Shown: positions 41,780-50,825 of the stretch, piece by piece
How positions within the stretch are numbered: the stretch's first letter is position 1
Layout of the letters: each line of letters starts with the position of its first letter
NCBI GenBank assembly: GCA_025210805.1
Contig: JAOAQX010000001.1
Span: forward strand, 62,001 to 126,000
Direction: 5' to 3'
Source: Flavobacteriales bacterium
Lineage (GTDB): Bacteria; Bacteroidota; Bacteroidia; Flavobacteriales; CAJXXR01
DNA: 64,000 nucleotides
The notes under the pieces: model-generated
What the model was told of the DNA's origin: nothing
The model's database searches: none
The model's input: only the letters and a program-made list of their open reading frames with translations
Translations under genes and position numbers: made by a program

Positions 41780-42466
41780 ATGGATGTAAAGATAGAGAAT
41801 TCATGGCGAACTCAAATCGGAGAAGAGTTTAAAAAAGAATATTTTATTGAATTAGTAGATAAAATCAAAGAGGAATACCATAATTATACGGTTTACCCAA
41901 AAGGAAGTGACATTTTTAGAGCCTTTGATTTATGTACTTTTGATCAGTGCAAGGTGGTCATTATTGGGCAAGATCCTTATCATGGACCCAAGCAAGCCAA
42001 TGGATTGTGTTTTTCTGTTCATGAGGATGTTGCAATCCCTCCTTCCTTAGTGAATATTTACAAAGAAATCTCAAAAGACTTAGGATTCGATTATCCTGAA
42101 CATGGTGATATAAGTGCTTGGGCAAAAGAAGGTGTATTACTCCTAAATGCTACTTTAACTGTGCGTGCAGGTGAGGCGGCTTCTCATTCAAAATTAGGTT
42201 GGCAAAAATTTACCGATGCTGTTATCAAAAAAATTAGCGAAGAAAAAGAAGACGTGGTATTCCTACTTTGGGGTGGTTTTGCAAAAAAGAAGGCAAAATT
42301 GATAGATTCTTCAAAGCATTTGATACTCACTTCTGGGCATCCTTCTCCTTTGAGTGCAAATAGAGGGTATTGGTTTGGAAACAAACACTTCAGTAAAGTG
42401 AATGACTTTCTCATTCAAAAAGGTAAAAAGCCTATAAATTGGCAAATTATACCATTTGTGGTGTGA
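41780..42466 (+). CDS. ung: Uracil-DNA glycosylase
   Basis: This 228-residue family 1 enzyme removes uracil from DNA. GQDPYHGPKQANGLCFSV holds the catalytic Asp65, LLLNATLTVRAGEAASH the middle motif and HPSPLSANRGYWFGNKHF the His-containing DNA-intercalation loop. The final five residues (IPFVV) and stop codon come from an intergenic repeat (TTATACCATTTGTGGTGTGA), so the protein is a few residues longer than the usual ...WQ-L-P-x-x end. Confidence 0.95.
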   Translation: MDVKIENSWRTQIGEEFKKEYFIELVDKIKEEYHNYTVYPKGSDIFRAFDLCTFDQCKVVIIGQDPYHGPKQANGLCFSVHEDVAIPPSLVNIYKEISKDLGFDYPEHGDISAWAKEGVLLLNATLTVRAGEAASHSKLGWQKFTDAVIKKISEEKEDVVFLLWGGFAKKKAKLIDSSKHLILTSGHPSPLSANRGYWFGNKHFSKVNDFLIQKGKKPINWQIIPFVV

Positions 42467-42642
42467 ATTTACCGATAAGAATTCTTATACTGTTTACGGT
42501 GTTAATTTGCCAAAGTTTTAGCTTCTTTTTCGGGTGTATTTACTTGATGTAATATCTCCCTTCCCCTCCCGAAAATCGGGACAAGCTATTCAAAAGGGGG
42601 ATTATAGTAGTGAGTAAAGTAACACCGTAAATGGTATTAAGT
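42449..42642. repeat. Composite palindromic repeat, copy E
   Basis: It contains three copies of the ACCATTTAYGGTGT block: at 42446-42477 (overlapping the end of ung), at 42485-42511 and inverted at 42611-42642. The inverse of the copy D hairpin lies at 42561-42587. It fills the whole space between convergent ung and the symporter, reaching the stop codons of both. Confidence 0.8.
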
Positions 42643-44076
42643 CGTTTTTTCTTTTTCAGGTTTCGAAATGAGGAACAAACCTAGATAATTCAATGCACCA
42701 TTTATTGGAAGTAGGGTAAAGCCTAGATCAAACTTATAATACTCTTTTAGATAATATTGAAGAATAAATGTAAGAATTGGTGATAGGATTGTTATGGGTA
42801 TTACTAGATCTTTCCGCAAGCTTCTATTGCTCCAAAGTGCAAAGAAAAATAAACCCAAAAGAGGGCCATACGTATATCCTGCGGCTTTAAAAAGGCTTGA
42901 GATTATATTAGGACTTACAAAGTTTTTGAAGTTAATGATAATTATAAAAAGTAAAATGCTAAAACCGATATGTACAATTGTTCGAGTTCTTTTTTTAACT
43001 TCTTTTGTTTTAAGAAAATCTACACAGAAAACTGTGGTAAGAGAAGCCAAAGCCGAGTCGGCACTCGAGTAAGCTGAAGCAATAAGTCCCAATACAAAAC
43101 TTGTGGCAACTATCGCTCCTAGTTTTCCACTCATGGCTATACCAGGGAATAAGGCATCGTTGTGTAAATTCATTCCATGGGTATCCGAGAAAACGGTGAG
43201 AATTCCTCCAAAATATAAAAACAAGAAATTAACAAAAACCAGTATAATCCCAAAGGTTAGCATATTCTTTTGAGCTTCTTTTAGACTTTTACAAGTCAGG
43301 TTTTTTTGCATCATATCTTGGTCTAGTCCCGTCATGGCAATGGTAATAAACATTCCAGAAATAAACTGTTTTACAAAGTGATTTTTACTAGCCCAGTCTT
43401 CCCAAAAAAAGATTTTATTCAAAGATTCATCACCTAGAATATACCAGCTATCTGCAAAACTCAAACCTTGTTTTTCTAATAATAAATAGACACTGATTCC
43501 TACTGCTAAAAGCATAAAAGAGGTTTGGAGTGTATCAGTCCATACAATGGTTTTAATTCCTGATCTAAAGGTGTATAGCCATATTAGGATAATGGTAATT
43601 AATACGGTAACAGAGAAAGAAATGCCAAATTCTGAGGCAATGTATTTTTGAAAAATATTGGCAACCAAATACAAACGAAATGAAGCACCGATCAAACGAC
43701 TAATGATAAAATAAAAAGAACCAATTTTATGTGCATTGGATCCAAATCTTTCACCTAGAAATTGGTAAATGGAGGTTAAATTGTATTTGTAATAAACAGG
43801 AAGTAATAATTGGCTAATAACTATATAACCAGCTACATATCCTAAACACATTTGCAGGTAAGCAAAACCATCTGCTTCCACCCAGCCCGGTACAGACACA
43901 AATGTAACACCGCTTAACGAAGCTCCAATCATCCCAAAGGTGACAATATACCAAGGTGAAGATCTCTTTCCTGTGAAAAAAGTTTCGTTGGAGGTATCTT
44001 TTCCTGTTAAATAAGAAATTCCAATAAGTAGGGCAAAATAAGCAACAATGAGAATAATGGTAAGTTGAGCGTCCAT
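42637..44076 (-). CDS. Sodium:solute symporter (SSS family)
   Basis: This 479-residue protein has about thirteen membrane helices. It begins TIILIVAYFALLIGISYLTG followed by KDTSNETFFTGKRSSPWYIV, GMIGASLSGVTFVSVPGWV, and GSFYFIISRLIGASFRLYL, all typical of SSS transporters. The substrate is not readable; sugars, organic acids or sialic acid are possible. It lies 51 bp downstream of the uridine kinase gene in the same direction. Confidence 0.88.
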   Translation of the reverse strand: MDAQLTIILIVAYFALLIGISYLTGKDTSNETFFTGKRSSPWYIVTFGMIGASLSGVTFVSVPGWVEADGFAYLQMCLGYVAGYIVISQLLLPVYYKYNLTSIYQFLGERFGSNAHKIGSFYFIISRLIGASFRLYLVANIFQKYIASEFGISFSVTVLITIILIWLYTFRSGIKTIVWTDTLQTSFMLLAVGISVYLLLEKQGLSFADSWYILGDESLNKIFFWEDWASKNHFVKQFISGMFITIAMTGLDQDMMQKNLTCKSLKEAQKNMLTFGIILVFVNFLFLYFGGILTVFSDTHGMNLHNDALFPGIAMSGKLGAIVATSFVLGLIASAYSSADSALASLTTVFCVDFLKTKEVKKRTRTIVHIGFSILLFIIIINFKNFVSPNIISSLFKAAGYTYGPLLGLFFFALWSNRSLRKDLVIPITILSPILTFILQYYLKEYYKFDLGFTLLPINGALNYLGLFLISKPEKEKTT

Positions 44077-44127
44077 TGAATTTTTAAAATAAAATTTGGC
44101 TCAATCTACAAAAATTTAATGATTGAA

Positions 44128-44724
44128 TTACATTTCGATAATGGAACAAACAAAATCTTTGTAATCCAAAACATCTTTTTCCCCAGAAACAATAAAATCA
44201 GCCTCTCCTTTGTAAGAAATAGAGTATTGATACATCCCTTTTCTAACTGTTTTAAAGTATTGATCTCGAATGTCTGATGCTGTGCGGTCTCTTTCTTCAA
44301 TATCTCTGGTGATTCTCCTAACAATGGCGATATCCATAGGTGTATGAACAAAAACTTTGATATCCATCAAATCTGTGAGATCTTTCTGAGTGAAAATCAT
44401 GGTTCCCTCTAACAGTAGAATATCCGTAGGTTTTACCACCACTTTTTTCTCAGAACGGGTATGCTTCGCAAAATCATAAATGGGGATTTCTGTTTCTTTT
44501 CCATTAATTATCTCCTTTACTTTACTAGTAAATAAAGAAAACTCTATGGCATCAGGTTCGTCATAATTAGTTGTAATTCTCTTTTCAAATATCTTATCAC
44601 TTTGATCATGATAAAAATTGTCTTGATGAATCACAAGGATTCGACCACCGTAATGTTTTGCTAAAGAATTTGTGAGCCTAGATTTACCAGATCCACTTAT
44701 TCCAGATATTCCTATAACTTTCAA
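44128..44724 (-). CDS. udk: Uridine kinase
   Basis: This 198-residue P-loop kinase has the Walker A motif GISGSGKSRL in its first 20 residues, then LVIHQDNFYHDQSD, NYDEPDAIEFSLF, IPIYDFAKHTRSEKK and DILLLEGTMIF, the pattern of uridine/cytidine kinase and phosphoribulokinase-like enzymes. It should phosphorylate uridine or cytidine in nucleoside salvage. It is the fourth gene of an operon starting at 49850, 7 bp after the MbnP gene. Confidence 0.88.
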   Translation of the reverse strand: MKVIGISGISGSGKSRLTNSLAKHYGGRILVIHQDNFYHDQSDKIFEKRITTNYDEPDAIEFSLFTSKVKEIINGKETEIPIYDFAKHTRSEKKVVVKPTDILLLEGTMIFTQKDLTDLMDIKVFVHTPMDIAIVRRITRDIEERDRTASDIRDQYFKTVRKGMYQYSISYKGEADFIVSGEKDVLDYKDFVCSIIEM

Positions 44725-44731
44725 TACCGTC

Positions 44732-45466
44732 TTAGTTGTTTGTTAAAAAAACATTGCTTTGGATATTATCCGCAATTTTGTGTGCAATATTAATGTTTTG
44801 TGGCGTAGTATGAGTGATTTTTTCCTCGGGTAAGGAAAGATTTTTTGTTAAATTATTGAGGTTGAGGTTAAAATTTAGGTTAACCTCTTTTTGTGAATAG
44901 TATTTTGAGGGAATAGCAAAACTTACTTTTCTTAGTAATGGGGATTTTCCTGTATGCCAAGCAAAATCTTCACTTAATGTTTGTCCTTTTTCTCCGTATT
45001 TACCTTCTATCAGTGCAAATCTGTAAAGGGTTGCCCAGCTCCAGTGCATTCCAGTAATTGAATGCAAAGGCGATTCCGCTTCCACATCAGTAGGGTCTGT
45101 TTTGTTTACTTGTGAATCTAGACCAAGCAAAAATTCAATCTGTGTATATTTTTTTCTTGCTAATTGCTTTGAGAAAGACCATGATTCAGGTTTTGATAGG
45201 TCAATTAAAGCCACATTTTTTAGCGTATCCGATTCATTTCCTGATTTGAGTACAATATTGGATACATAGAATTTGAAAATTTTGAATTTAAAATCATCAT
45301 TAGCAATGTCATGAACTTCATCTACTTGAACCACTTTTCCATTTGCAGTTGCTTGGATATTAAATGTGAATTCTTGTTGATCAAAAACTTCATTTTTAGA
45401 ACAGGATTCTAAAGAAAATAAAGCAATGAAAGATAATGTCAATAGACTCAAGCTAACTTTTTTCAT
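44732..45466 (-). CDS. MbnP-family lipoprotein
   Basis: This 244-residue protein is read from 45466 to give a lipoprotein signal (MKKVSLSLLTLSFIALFSLE then SCSKN). The domain contains FKIFKFYVSNIVLKSG, LIDLSKPESW, IEFLLGLDSQVNKTDPTDVE and SPLHSITGMHWSWATLYRF, the MbnP pattern with the GMHWxW element. MbnP was named from methanobactin operons and binds copper with a kynurenine-modified Trp in partner systems; here no MbnH-type peroxidase is adjacent, though a diheme peroxidase lies 20 kb away. It begins 1 bp after the lnt stop. Confidence 0.82.
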   Translation of the reverse strand: MKKVSLSLLTLSFIALFSLESCSKNEVFDQQEFTFNIQATANGKVVQVDEVHDIANDDFKFKIFKFYVSNIVLKSGNESDTLKNVALIDLSKPESWSFSKQLARKKYTQIEFLLGLDSQVNKTDPTDVEAESPLHSITGMHWSWATLYRFALIEGKYGEKGQTLSEDFAWHTGKSPLLRKVSFAIPSKYYSQKEVNLNFNLNLNNLTKNLSLPEEKITHTTPQNINIAHKIADNIQSNVFLTNN

Positions 45467-45467
45467 A

Positions 45468-47042
45468 TTATGATATTTTTCTGATGAGTACAACTTCAAG
45501 CTGTAAAATTAGTAAAACCAGTACAAACAAACTGATACGAGCTACTAAGTTACCATTTTTGGCATAAAAACTAGGTGATGCTTGTAACGCAATTTTTCCT
45601 GAAATATTTCCTCGTTCTTTATATCCTAAGAATTGGATTATTTCTCCTTTATTAGAAATAATGGCTGAAATTCCCGTGTTTGCAGAACGAATGATTGTTT
45701 TGTTGTTTTCTATCGCTCTTATTTTTGATAAAGCTAAGTGTTGTTTATGTCCTGCACTATTTCCCCACCAGTCATCATTGGTAATTACAGTAATTAACTG
45801 ACTTCCTTGTTTTGTGAATTCTCCGATATATTCAGAAAAGGTTGATTCAAAACAAATAATGGGAGAAAGGTTAAAGGTCTCTGTGGAAAGATTTTTTGGT
45901 TGAGCATCTTTGCCTAAAGCACCCGAAACGCCTCCTAGGTCTACATTAAAACCTTTCAGGATAACACTAAGAAGCTCAGGATGTGGTGCGGTTTCTACAC
46001 CAGCTACCAATTTTGATTTATGATACAAACCAAATACTTTTTCTTTATTAAAAAGAATTGCTGTGTTAAATTTTCTATGAAAACCTTTTGAATGAGAATT
46101 TCTAACAGTAAAAGGGTCCAAGGTGGTTTTTGGGTTAACGCTATGATAACTATTTGCTCCCATCAAAACAGTTGCGTTTTTCGGAAGTTTTTTCTGTATA
46201 TAGTTGATAAATGGATTTGAATCAATTTCGTTTTCATTTATTTCTTCTTTCAAAAAAGTTTCTGGGAAAACAATGAGTTGAGGGCTGATGGTATCTAAGG
46301 ATTTAAAATCTTTAAAGAATGCATCAATCTGAAAAACCATAGGAGTAGAAAATTTCTCTTGATAGGCATCATAATTTGGTTGATGAATAATGACATTCAA
46401 TTTTGAATCACTTGAATCATATTTCACGGAATCTTGAAAATTTAAGCTCACAAATACTCCATTCATCAATACTAAAGCCAGGATGATTTTTACACGGTTA
46501 TGACCTTTTAACCATAGGAAAATAAGTATTGTGGTGGCTAGCATCCAAAATGTTCCTCCAGAATATCCTGTGAATTCATAAAACTGGATCAGTTTTGGAA
46601 AATTGGAAAGTGCATTTCCAAGGTTATTCCAATGCCAAGTGAAATCCCAATTGTTTTGTAAATATTCTAGTCCTACCATAGAGAGGACAAAAACAAAACC
46701 ACCATATTTCACTTTCTTTTTTCTGTTATAACGATAGAAAAGAGAGAAAGGAATACTCAGTAATAGTGTGAGAAAAAATGCCGAAGCAACTGTTCCAGAC
46801 CAATGAGCATTGCTTATCCAAGAGTTTGTCCAGAGTGCAGGGAGTAAATAGATGAGAAAAGTGGTACCATAAACTTTCCATGATTTTCTACCTTTTTCTG
46901 CCCATCGGTTTAAAAGAATTAGATAAGGTAAAAAGACTATAAAACCCAGTAGAGACCAGTGCAAGGGAATCCAGATTGCATAATAGAGAACAACGCTCAA
47001 CAGAATCAATAACCAATTGGGAATTTTTTCAATTTGTTTCAT
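45468..47042 (-). CDS. lnt: Apolipoprotein N-acyltransferase
   Basis: This 524-residue inner-membrane enzyme adds the third acyl chain to lipoproteins. Six or so N-terminal helices are followed by a nitrilase-type domain from about 215. The catalytic triad is visible: Glu in VFPETFLKEE, Lys in GLYHKSKLVAGVE and Cys in PIICFESTFSEYIG. The window's many lipoproteins are likely clients. It is followed after 1 bp by the MbnP lipoprotein gene and preceded by 15 bp from the metallopeptidase gene. Confidence 0.92.
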   Translation of the reverse strand: MKQIEKIPNWLLILLSVVLYYAIWIPLHWSLLGFIVFLPYLILLNRWAEKGRKSWKVYGTTFLIYLLPALWTNSWISNAHWSGTVASAFFLTLLLSIPFSLFYRYNRKKKVKYGGFVFVLSMVGLEYLQNNWDFTWHWNNLGNALSNFPKLIQFYEFTGYSGGTFWMLATTILIFLWLKGHNRVKIILALVLMNGVFVSLNFQDSVKYDSSDSKLNVIIHQPNYDAYQEKFSTPMVFQIDAFFKDFKSLDTISPQLIVFPETFLKEEINENEIDSNPFINYIQKKLPKNATVLMGANSYHSVNPKTTLDPFTVRNSHSKGFHRKFNTAILFNKEKVFGLYHKSKLVAGVETAPHPELLSVILKGFNVDLGGVSGALGKDAQPKNLSTETFNLSPIICFESTFSEYIGEFTKQGSQLITVITNDDWWGNSAGHKQHLALSKIRAIENNKTIIRSANTGISAIISNKGEIIQFLGYKERGNISGKIALQASPSFYAKNGNLVARISLFVLVLLILQLEVVLIRKIS

Positions 47043-47057
47043 AGAGACAATTTAGTC

Positions 47058-49850
47058 TTAAAAATTTAAGTTAATTGTGGGAATAATGGCAAACTTTCTA
47101 TTTTTATCTAGAGGATCCGTATTTAGTAAATAAGCAAACTCTAAACCGAGCTTCAAAGGTATTAAATTTAGCATCTGTTTGTCAAAAAATATTCCCGCTC
47201 CTATAGAATTAAAAGTATAAAATTTGTCTTTTCTTTTTTCATTGGAAAAATCATAAAAAACTGAAGCGCTAATTCTCTTGAAATAACCAATATCTCCATA
47301 GCCAAAATCGGGATAAGAAAGAGGGAAACGATAAGCAAATTTAAAGGCGTGTCCTTCCTCAAGGTCACTTTTGAGTATATAGCCTTTAGGGTTCGAAAAA
47401 TAGAAATTTGCAAATACACCTGTAAAGTCAAACATTTTTTGAAACTGATACTCCATCTGAATTCCATGATTTTTTGTAATACCAGGGAAATAGAGTGTTG
47501 TTTTTGAATACAGTGCTTGATCACTCGAGTAGAAATCGCTAAATTGTCTAACACCAAATTTTGGAATGATTTGTTGAATCGTCGGTCTTCTTATCCAATA
47601 TGAATCCAGTTTTAAGCCTGCATCGTATTTGTTTTGAGTTCCCATAGGAATTTTTTCAAAAAATCTTCTAAATCTTGAAAAAACTCGAACTCTAGGTTCA
47701 ATTTTGACGAAATAGTGTGCATTTTTTTCTGTTCCTAAAAGCACCAATGGATATTTTAAAGCAAGATCTGTTTCATTGAAAACAATATTGTTTGAACTCC
47801 TTAACCATCGAGCATTAAAACTCAAATGAACTGATTTTAAGAAATTTCTTTTAAAATGGTAATCAAAACCAAAATAGGGTAAATTAAACTCCCGATTCCA
47901 TCCTGCACGGAGTTGAACTTTGTTTTCATTGAGAATGTCACGTCCATCAAAAACCAATTCTATTTTGTTATTTCTTAAATCAAAATATCGACTATGTAGC
48001 TTGATTTTTGAAATTCCAGATCGGTATTTTTTAGCTATTGGTGAGTTTTTAGGTTCTTCAAAATGATCTAAAATATCACCACCTTCTAATTGGAAATTTG
48101 CTTCAGGAAAGTTTTTTAGTGTACTGTTTTCCTTTACAGAAATTGGCTTTAAATACTGGCTTTTTAAATTAGTGGATTGGATTTCAAATCCATTGCTGTT
48201 GGTTTGCGTAAAAATGAGCTGATTGTGATATACATCTGGCTGATATGCTCCAATTTTTGCTTGGGTTAACTTATAGGAATTTTCGGAAAAACGATCTGTA
48301 GGAATAAAGAAAATATTTTGATCACCACCCAGCGAAGAGCTCAGCAATATTTTATCCTGAAAGACTCTCAAATTATCAATAATATGATGCGTCCAAGGGC
48401 ATAATTGTAATTCAATTCCTTTCGATAAATCATATCGAAATACAGCCAGTTTTTGATTTTTTCTTTTGATATAAAATATTTCGTTATGATGTTCTCTAAG
48501 GGTCATTTGTGCAATATATTCTTCTTTCGGGAATACTTTTACGGTATTCTTTTCTCCATTTTTTACCGATATTTTATGGATAGAAGAATTATTTTGTTCA
48601 TCAAAAGATAAGGCATAAATCCACAGATGATCTTTTGTGATTTGCGGTGAATGAAATTTACCTTTATGGGTGATTTTTTGCTTTTTATTATCTTTGAAAA
48701 GGTAAATATTTTTATAATCATGGTTGTACTCAAAGGTATTATTGCTAAAGGCTGTCCAGACAAAAGCACCGTTGTTTTCATGAAAATTTTTACTTGAATT
48801 TCGTCCCACAGAGCAAATTTTCTGCTCAATTCCGTTTTTTATGGAAACCAATGTTTCTAGGTCGTTATAAGAGGTTTTTATTGCAAATACCTTTTCGCCA
48901 TCAATAGAAAATTGAGGATAATAGTAGGATTCGTTCGCTGTTTGTTTTGGCGAAATTGATGAGTAATTTTTGAATTCCCCACGGTTAAGATGATTTTGGT
49001 ATTTTGTATTAAAATCATTTAGAGCAAGCTTGTAAATTTCCTTGGTAGTTTTACCTGTATAGTCTTGTAAGGAATTTTTGAAAGTATGAAAAGGTGTGTC
49101 AAAAGAATTGGCTTGGGCTACAACTTTTTTCATGATGTCGTTTCCATAGGTTTTCCTGATATAGCTTTGCATAAGATATCCCAAGGTATAATGATTCATC
49201 CTTTTTTCTACAAAAGATGAATTTCTCAATTCATGGTATTCAAATGTTTTATGATCAAGGTAATTTGCCTTTAATAATTGAAAAAAATACGGATTTCTTC
49301 CTCGTCCTCCTTTTGTTAATGCTGTTTCCATAATTACGGCATCTCCTTCAAAATACCAGTTGGGTAATGCCAAATTACTGAATGCTGCATGTCCTATATC
49401 TCCAAAAATGAGTTTTGCTATTTTAGTAATACCTTCTAAAGAATTCATAAATTGTTGATGATGACGATATTCGTGTATCGTTAGTGCATCAAGCCAATTG
49501 ACACTTCCGAGATTTGAGAAATTTTCGGGAGGAGTAGCAAAAAAAGCTGATCGCCATGGTGCAAGTCCTACATATCCGTTTGCAGTGGTGGTTTTATTGT
49601 GTAAAAGGATGTCTATTTTTTTGTCATGGACATATACAGAGCGAGATTTTTTTTCGGCAAGCAAAGTGGATAGGTGTAAAATTCTTCGAGCCTGATTTTC
49701 CATTCCAGGATTATAGATAACACGGGTATGTTTACTCTCTATAAATTGCCAAGTATTCTTGGTACCAAAACCTCCAAAATTTTGTGCAGATAGATGATTG
49801 TACACGAAAAAACAACAGAAGAAAATAAATGTTTTAATATTGAAAATCAT
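47058..49850 (-). CDS. Metallopeptidase-TolB propeller-beta-barrel fusion, outer membrane
   Basis: This 930-residue protein has a signal peptide (FIFFCCFFVYNHLSAQ). Residues 35-280 are a gluzincin-type metallopeptidase region: HEYRH at 126-130 is an HExxH zinc motif and WYFEGDAV provides Glu168 as the probable third ligand. Residues 300-600 are TolB/WD-like propeller blades (SYYYPQFSIDGEKVFAIKTS, HKGKFHSPQITKDHLWIYAL). From about 650 to the final Phe the chain alternates as beta-strands (KIELVFDGRDIL, FAIIPTINLNF), an outer-membrane barrel. All three parts look intact. It heads an operon with lnt, MbnP and udk. Confidence 0.75.
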   Translation of the reverse strand: MIFNIKTFIFFCCFFVYNHLSAQNFGGFGTKNTWQFIESKHTRVIYNPGMENQARRILHLSTLLAEKKSRSVYVHDKKIDILLHNKTTTANGYVGLAPWRSAFFATPPENFSNLGSVNWLDALTIHEYRHHQQFMNSLEGITKIAKLIFGDIGHAAFSNLALPNWYFEGDAVIMETALTKGGRGRNPYFFQLLKANYLDHKTFEYHELRNSSFVEKRMNHYTLGYLMQSYIRKTYGNDIMKKVVAQANSFDTPFHTFKNSLQDYTGKTTKEIYKLALNDFNTKYQNHLNRGEFKNYSSISPKQTANESYYYPQFSIDGEKVFAIKTSYNDLETLVSIKNGIEQKICSVGRNSSKNFHENNGAFVWTAFSNNTFEYNHDYKNIYLFKDNKKQKITHKGKFHSPQITKDHLWIYALSFDEQNNSSIHKISVKNGEKNTVKVFPKEEYIAQMTLREHHNEIFYIKRKNQKLAVFRYDLSKGIELQLCPWTHHIIDNLRVFQDKILLSSSLGGDQNIFFIPTDRFSENSYKLTQAKIGAYQPDVYHNQLIFTQTNSNGFEIQSTNLKSQYLKPISVKENSTLKNFPEANFQLEGGDILDHFEEPKNSPIAKKYRSGISKIKLHSRYFDLRNNKIELVFDGRDILNENKVQLRAGWNREFNLPYFGFDYHFKRNFLKSVHLSFNARWLRSSNNIVFNETDLALKYPLVLLGTEKNAHYFVKIEPRVRVFSRFRRFFEKIPMGTQNKYDAGLKLDSYWIRRPTIQQIIPKFGVRQFSDFYSSDQALYSKTTLYFPGITKNHGIQMEYQFQKMFDFTGVFANFYFSNPKGYILKSDLEEGHAFKFAYRFPLSYPDFGYGDIGYFKRISASVFYDFSNEKRKDKFYTFNSIGAGIFFDKQMLNLIPLKLGLEFAYLLNTDPLDKNRKFAIIPTINLNF

Positions 49851-49892
49851 AAAAATAAGAACTTAAAACCATTTTTTTGCTAAAATTACTCA

Positions 49893-49910
49893 CATATACC
49901 GATTTCGGCA
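49893..49910. repeat. Short ATACCGAT/CGGCAT palindrome, copy G
   Basis: ATACCGATTTCGGCAT joins the two terminal motifs of the palindromic repeat family with almost nothing between, like an internally deleted element. Confidence 0.4.
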
Positions 49911-50004
49911 TTTACAAAAGAAAAATTCTAAATAGGATTTAACCATGTATGCTATTATATTTCCCATAAAAAGAAAGATGAGAAATGGTATAATTTAATC
50001 AAAT

Positions 50005-50012
50005 CAAAGATA
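50005..50012 (-). promoter_or_regulatory. -7 box for the 49850 operon
   Basis: TATCTTTG on the minus strand matches the consensus, about 155 bp upstream of the start at 49850. The distance makes it tentative. Confidence 0.4.
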
Positions 50013-50100
50013 CTTTACAATTTTTTAAGGAAGGGCTAATGATTAGTTTTTCTTTTTTTATAATTTTACGGATAATAATAAACATAAAAACAACCTGAAG

Positions 50101-50739
50101 ATGTTATTAAAAAGAATTGTACTTTTTGCAGTACTTATTTTTGGAATTGTAGCTTGTAGCTCAGATTCTCAAAAAAACAAAGAAGAAGTGAAAAAGGAGA
50201 AGAAAGTAGAAACTTTGAATTTTTCTAAAGAAGAAGTTTCTGTAAAATGGACCGCCTATAAATTCACTGAAAGAGTAGGAGTTTCTGGAACATTTAAAGA
50301 TGTGAAAACAGATAGCAAGCTTTATGGTGCTACGTTTAAAGATGCTTTAGAGAATGCTCGTTTTGATATCAATATCAGTAGTGTATTTTCTAATAGTGCG
50401 GATCGAGATAAAAAATTGGTACAACACTTTTTTGGAAAAATGGCAAAAACTTCGGTCATTAAAGGTTTTGTTTCTGAGGTAAAGGGAACCGATAAAAATG
50501 GTCAATTGAGTCTTTCTATTCAAATGAATGATGTCTCTAGAACTTTAGCAATGGAATATCGTCTAATGACCAATAACGCTTATTCTGTAAAGGGAATCAT
50601 GAATTTATCAGACTGGAAAGCTGATGATGCTGTAACAGCATTAAATAACGTTTGTAAGGATTTGCATAAAGGTGCTGACGGAGTTACAAAACTTTGGCCA
50701 GATGTAAAAATTGAAGTGGTTCTGCCATTCAAGAAATAA
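50101..50739 (+). CDS. YceI-like lipoprotein
   Basis: This 212-residue protein has a lipoprotein signal (LFAVLIFGIVACSSDS), a charged linker and a YceI-like domain: VSVKWTAYKFTERVGVSGTF then ENARFDINISSVFSNSADRD, KTSVIKGFVSEVKG and LSLSIQMNDVSRTLAMEYRL. It probably binds a lipid or amphiphile at the membrane surface. A terminator follows after 30 bp, so it is monocistronic. Confidence 0.8.
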   Translation: MLLKRIVLFAVLIFGIVACSSDSQKNKEEVKKEKKVETLNFSKEEVSVKWTAYKFTERVGVSGTFKDVKTDSKLYGATFKDALENARFDINISSVFSNSADRDKKLVQHFFGKMAKTSVIKGFVSEVKGTDKNGQLSLSIQMNDVSRTLAMEYRLMTNNAYSVKGIMNLSDWKADDAVTALNNVCKDLHKGADGVTKLWPDVKIEVVLPFKK

Positions 50740-50768
50740 GATTTCGGAAACAACCAATGATAGATAAA

Positions 50769-50806
50769 AAGGATTCTCCAACAGAATAAGAGAATCCTTT
50801 TTTTTT
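50769..50806 (+). terminator. Terminator after the YceI lipoprotein gene
   Basis: AAGGATTCTC (from 50769) pairs with GAGAATCCTT (50790-50799), followed by a T run to 50806. Confidence 0.88.
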
Positions 50807-50825
50807 ATGATAGATAGCGGGCTAT

